Shown piece by piece: positions 62,681 through 64,000 of a DNA stretch of 64,000 bases. The notes beneath the pieces were generated by a model. That model was not told the origin of the DNA and did not search any database. It worked only from the letters and a program-made list of their open reading frames with translations. Within the stretch, counting starts at the first letter, position 1; every line of letters starts with the position of its first letter. Source of the DNA: Promerops cafer (taxonomy: Eukaryota; Chordata; Aves; Passeriformes; Nectariniidae); the NCBI GenBank assembly GCA_013398275.1, contig VZSE01012464.1, forward strand, positions 1-64,000. The letters run 5' to 3'. The translations under genes were made by a program, and so were the position numbers.

Positions 62681-64000
62681 TTTTGCCCTTATTCGCAGAT
62701 GACTTTCCAGACCAACGGATTAAAGTATTCCTTTTCTAAAAAATCCCCAGAAATAAAAACCTCAGTGGTAGCTACTTCCTGAGCCTTGCCTCTCGGTGGC
62801 TCTGAGGAGGCAAGCCCTCGACTTGAAGTAAAAATTTTTCTAACCCTTCCTTTTACAACTGTGATAAAACCAGAAGCAAAACTAGAGCAGAGATGTTCAC
62901 AGTGCTCAGTTGACCTTGAAGCATAAACTATGAAGAGCAAAATGAGAGCATCCACCTTCTGCAGACTCATTCTGAATCCAACCAGCTGACAAAGGCTGTA
63001 GTGAAGAAGATAATCACTGTCTTGAGCAGATGCTATATACCCTTCGATGGATGGCAGAGGTATGTGTGAAGTTCCCTGCCCTAGAAAGCTATTATGTCCC
63101 ACAGGCAGTTCTCATGCATTTCAAAAAAATCCATATTTTAGCTAGAGAACATGATCCTCTATCTTTCATATCTTATCCTTTCTCACTTGTAGGGCCAAAC
63201 TAGACACGAGTTTCCCCTGGCACCTTCTCTTTTTCTGCCTCACAAATCACCTTCAGGCCAGCTGTGGCCATTTGCCTGTTAGGCAGGACAGGAGCACTGC
63301 TCCTGCTGGAACAGGGACTGCAGCTCCCACAGAGCCTGCCCACAGCAAATCCTGGGGGCCACACAGCATAAGGAAGACATGCTCAGGCATGAAATATACT
63401 TACATAAGGCATTTCAACTGCCTAAAGCATGTTTCATCCATTCCACCCCCTGGATATGGAAACTGCTGGACATCTCTTTTCAGAATTTGCCAGGCCGAAG
63501 CCTTAAAGAGATGAGTTGACTGAAAGGCAGCAAATACACACAGGTACAGGTTAGCAGAGGGTAAAGAATGAGCACCCTCCTGGGAAGAGAGGGTGGGTGG
63601 CTGGGTGCAATTATTCAGGGGCTCAGGTCTTGCACACTCAGACCAGAGCCCCACACAGTCTGCATGCCAAGTTATCCTCCAGCTTTAGGCTGAAGCAGGT
63701 CCAATATGTGAGGAAGCCACAGCATGGGGGGGGCTGACTCATCCTATTCTCAATCAGCAAGAGTTTGTGGGGGTATTCAAACACACAGCATGGCTGTGCA
63801 ATTTTGTTTACAGGCTTGAACCCCACAGACCAAGGAGACTACAGTTGTGAGCAGCAGACACCAATCCCTGTGTGGGGACTCTCTGTAGGGTCAGGGACTC
63901 TGCAGGGCTCCAGGAAAAGCACTCCTCAGCTCCATCACCCCGAATTTCAGCAAAGTATCTGGCCTAGTTTGCCTCTTACTATCAACTGCTCCAGCTCTGA
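62681..64000. other. Unique DNA to the right edge, no gene seen
   Basis: The longest frame (minus strand, 62689-63102, 137 codons) has no recognised domain and no supporting splice or start signals. The rest is mixed-composition unique DNA. Confidence 0.5.

Noticed and set aside
62689..63102. 137-codon minus-strand ORF
   Set aside because: No recognised family and no supporting signals. A frame of this length is not unusual in 64 kb read in six frames.
1..64000. tRNA, rRNA, CRISPR array, phage or bacterial operon
   Set aside because: No tRNA box pairs, no regularly spaced repeats and no long coding frames. The repeat content is that of an avian nuclear genome.

Overview
The window is ordinary vertebrate nuclear DNA, most likely from a bird and from a gene-poor part of a chromosome. 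The sign is the repeat content. Every recognisable interspersed repeat is a CR1-type LINE (young copies with the avian 3' end, plus two very old, badly decayed copies) or a probable MIR/tRNA-core SINE remnant. No Alu, L1 or other mammalian-specific repeats were seen. Base composition is AT-rich, with short microsatellites. There are no bacterial operons, no tRNA or rRNA genes, no CRISPR array and no intact viral genes. All open reading frames are short (199 codons at most), overlap one another in several frames and lack recognisable domains outside the CR1 remnants. I could not identify any protein-coding gene with confidence.

Layout. 1-640: 5'-truncated CR1 on the minus strand that runs off the left edge. 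641-3364: AT-rich unique DNA. 3365-4800: ancient CR1 on the plus strand with reverse-transcriptase and C-terminal remnants. 4801-30245: about 25 kb of mostly unique DNA holding microsatellites, a small minus-strand CR1 tail (about 12511), a possible MIR scrap (about 22485), two splice-bounded candidate exons (17112-17159 and 17663-17779) and a candidate terminal exon or ORF (27134-27373). 30246-32456: low-complexity runs and two plus-strand CR1 3' ends. 32990-35620: a second ancient CR1, interrupted by a 1,185-bp direct duplication split by a single N. 35621-62469: unique DNA with one tiny CR1 tail, a G-run next to an assembly gap (46300-46314), purine-rich tracts and short hairpins. 62470-62680: MIR-like SINE. 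62681-64000: unique DNA.

Most notable. (1) The exact 1,185-bp duplication at 32930-35300 abuts an N and makes the CR1 run through its reverse-transcriptase region twice, so it is best read as a false duplication left by contig joining. (2) Several short, perfect inverted repeats (12-15 bp arms) occur in unique DNA. There are more of these than chance predicts, which fits template-switch mutation or small structured elements. (3) Three exon-like signals deserve a transcript check. I found no convincing new biological system here.
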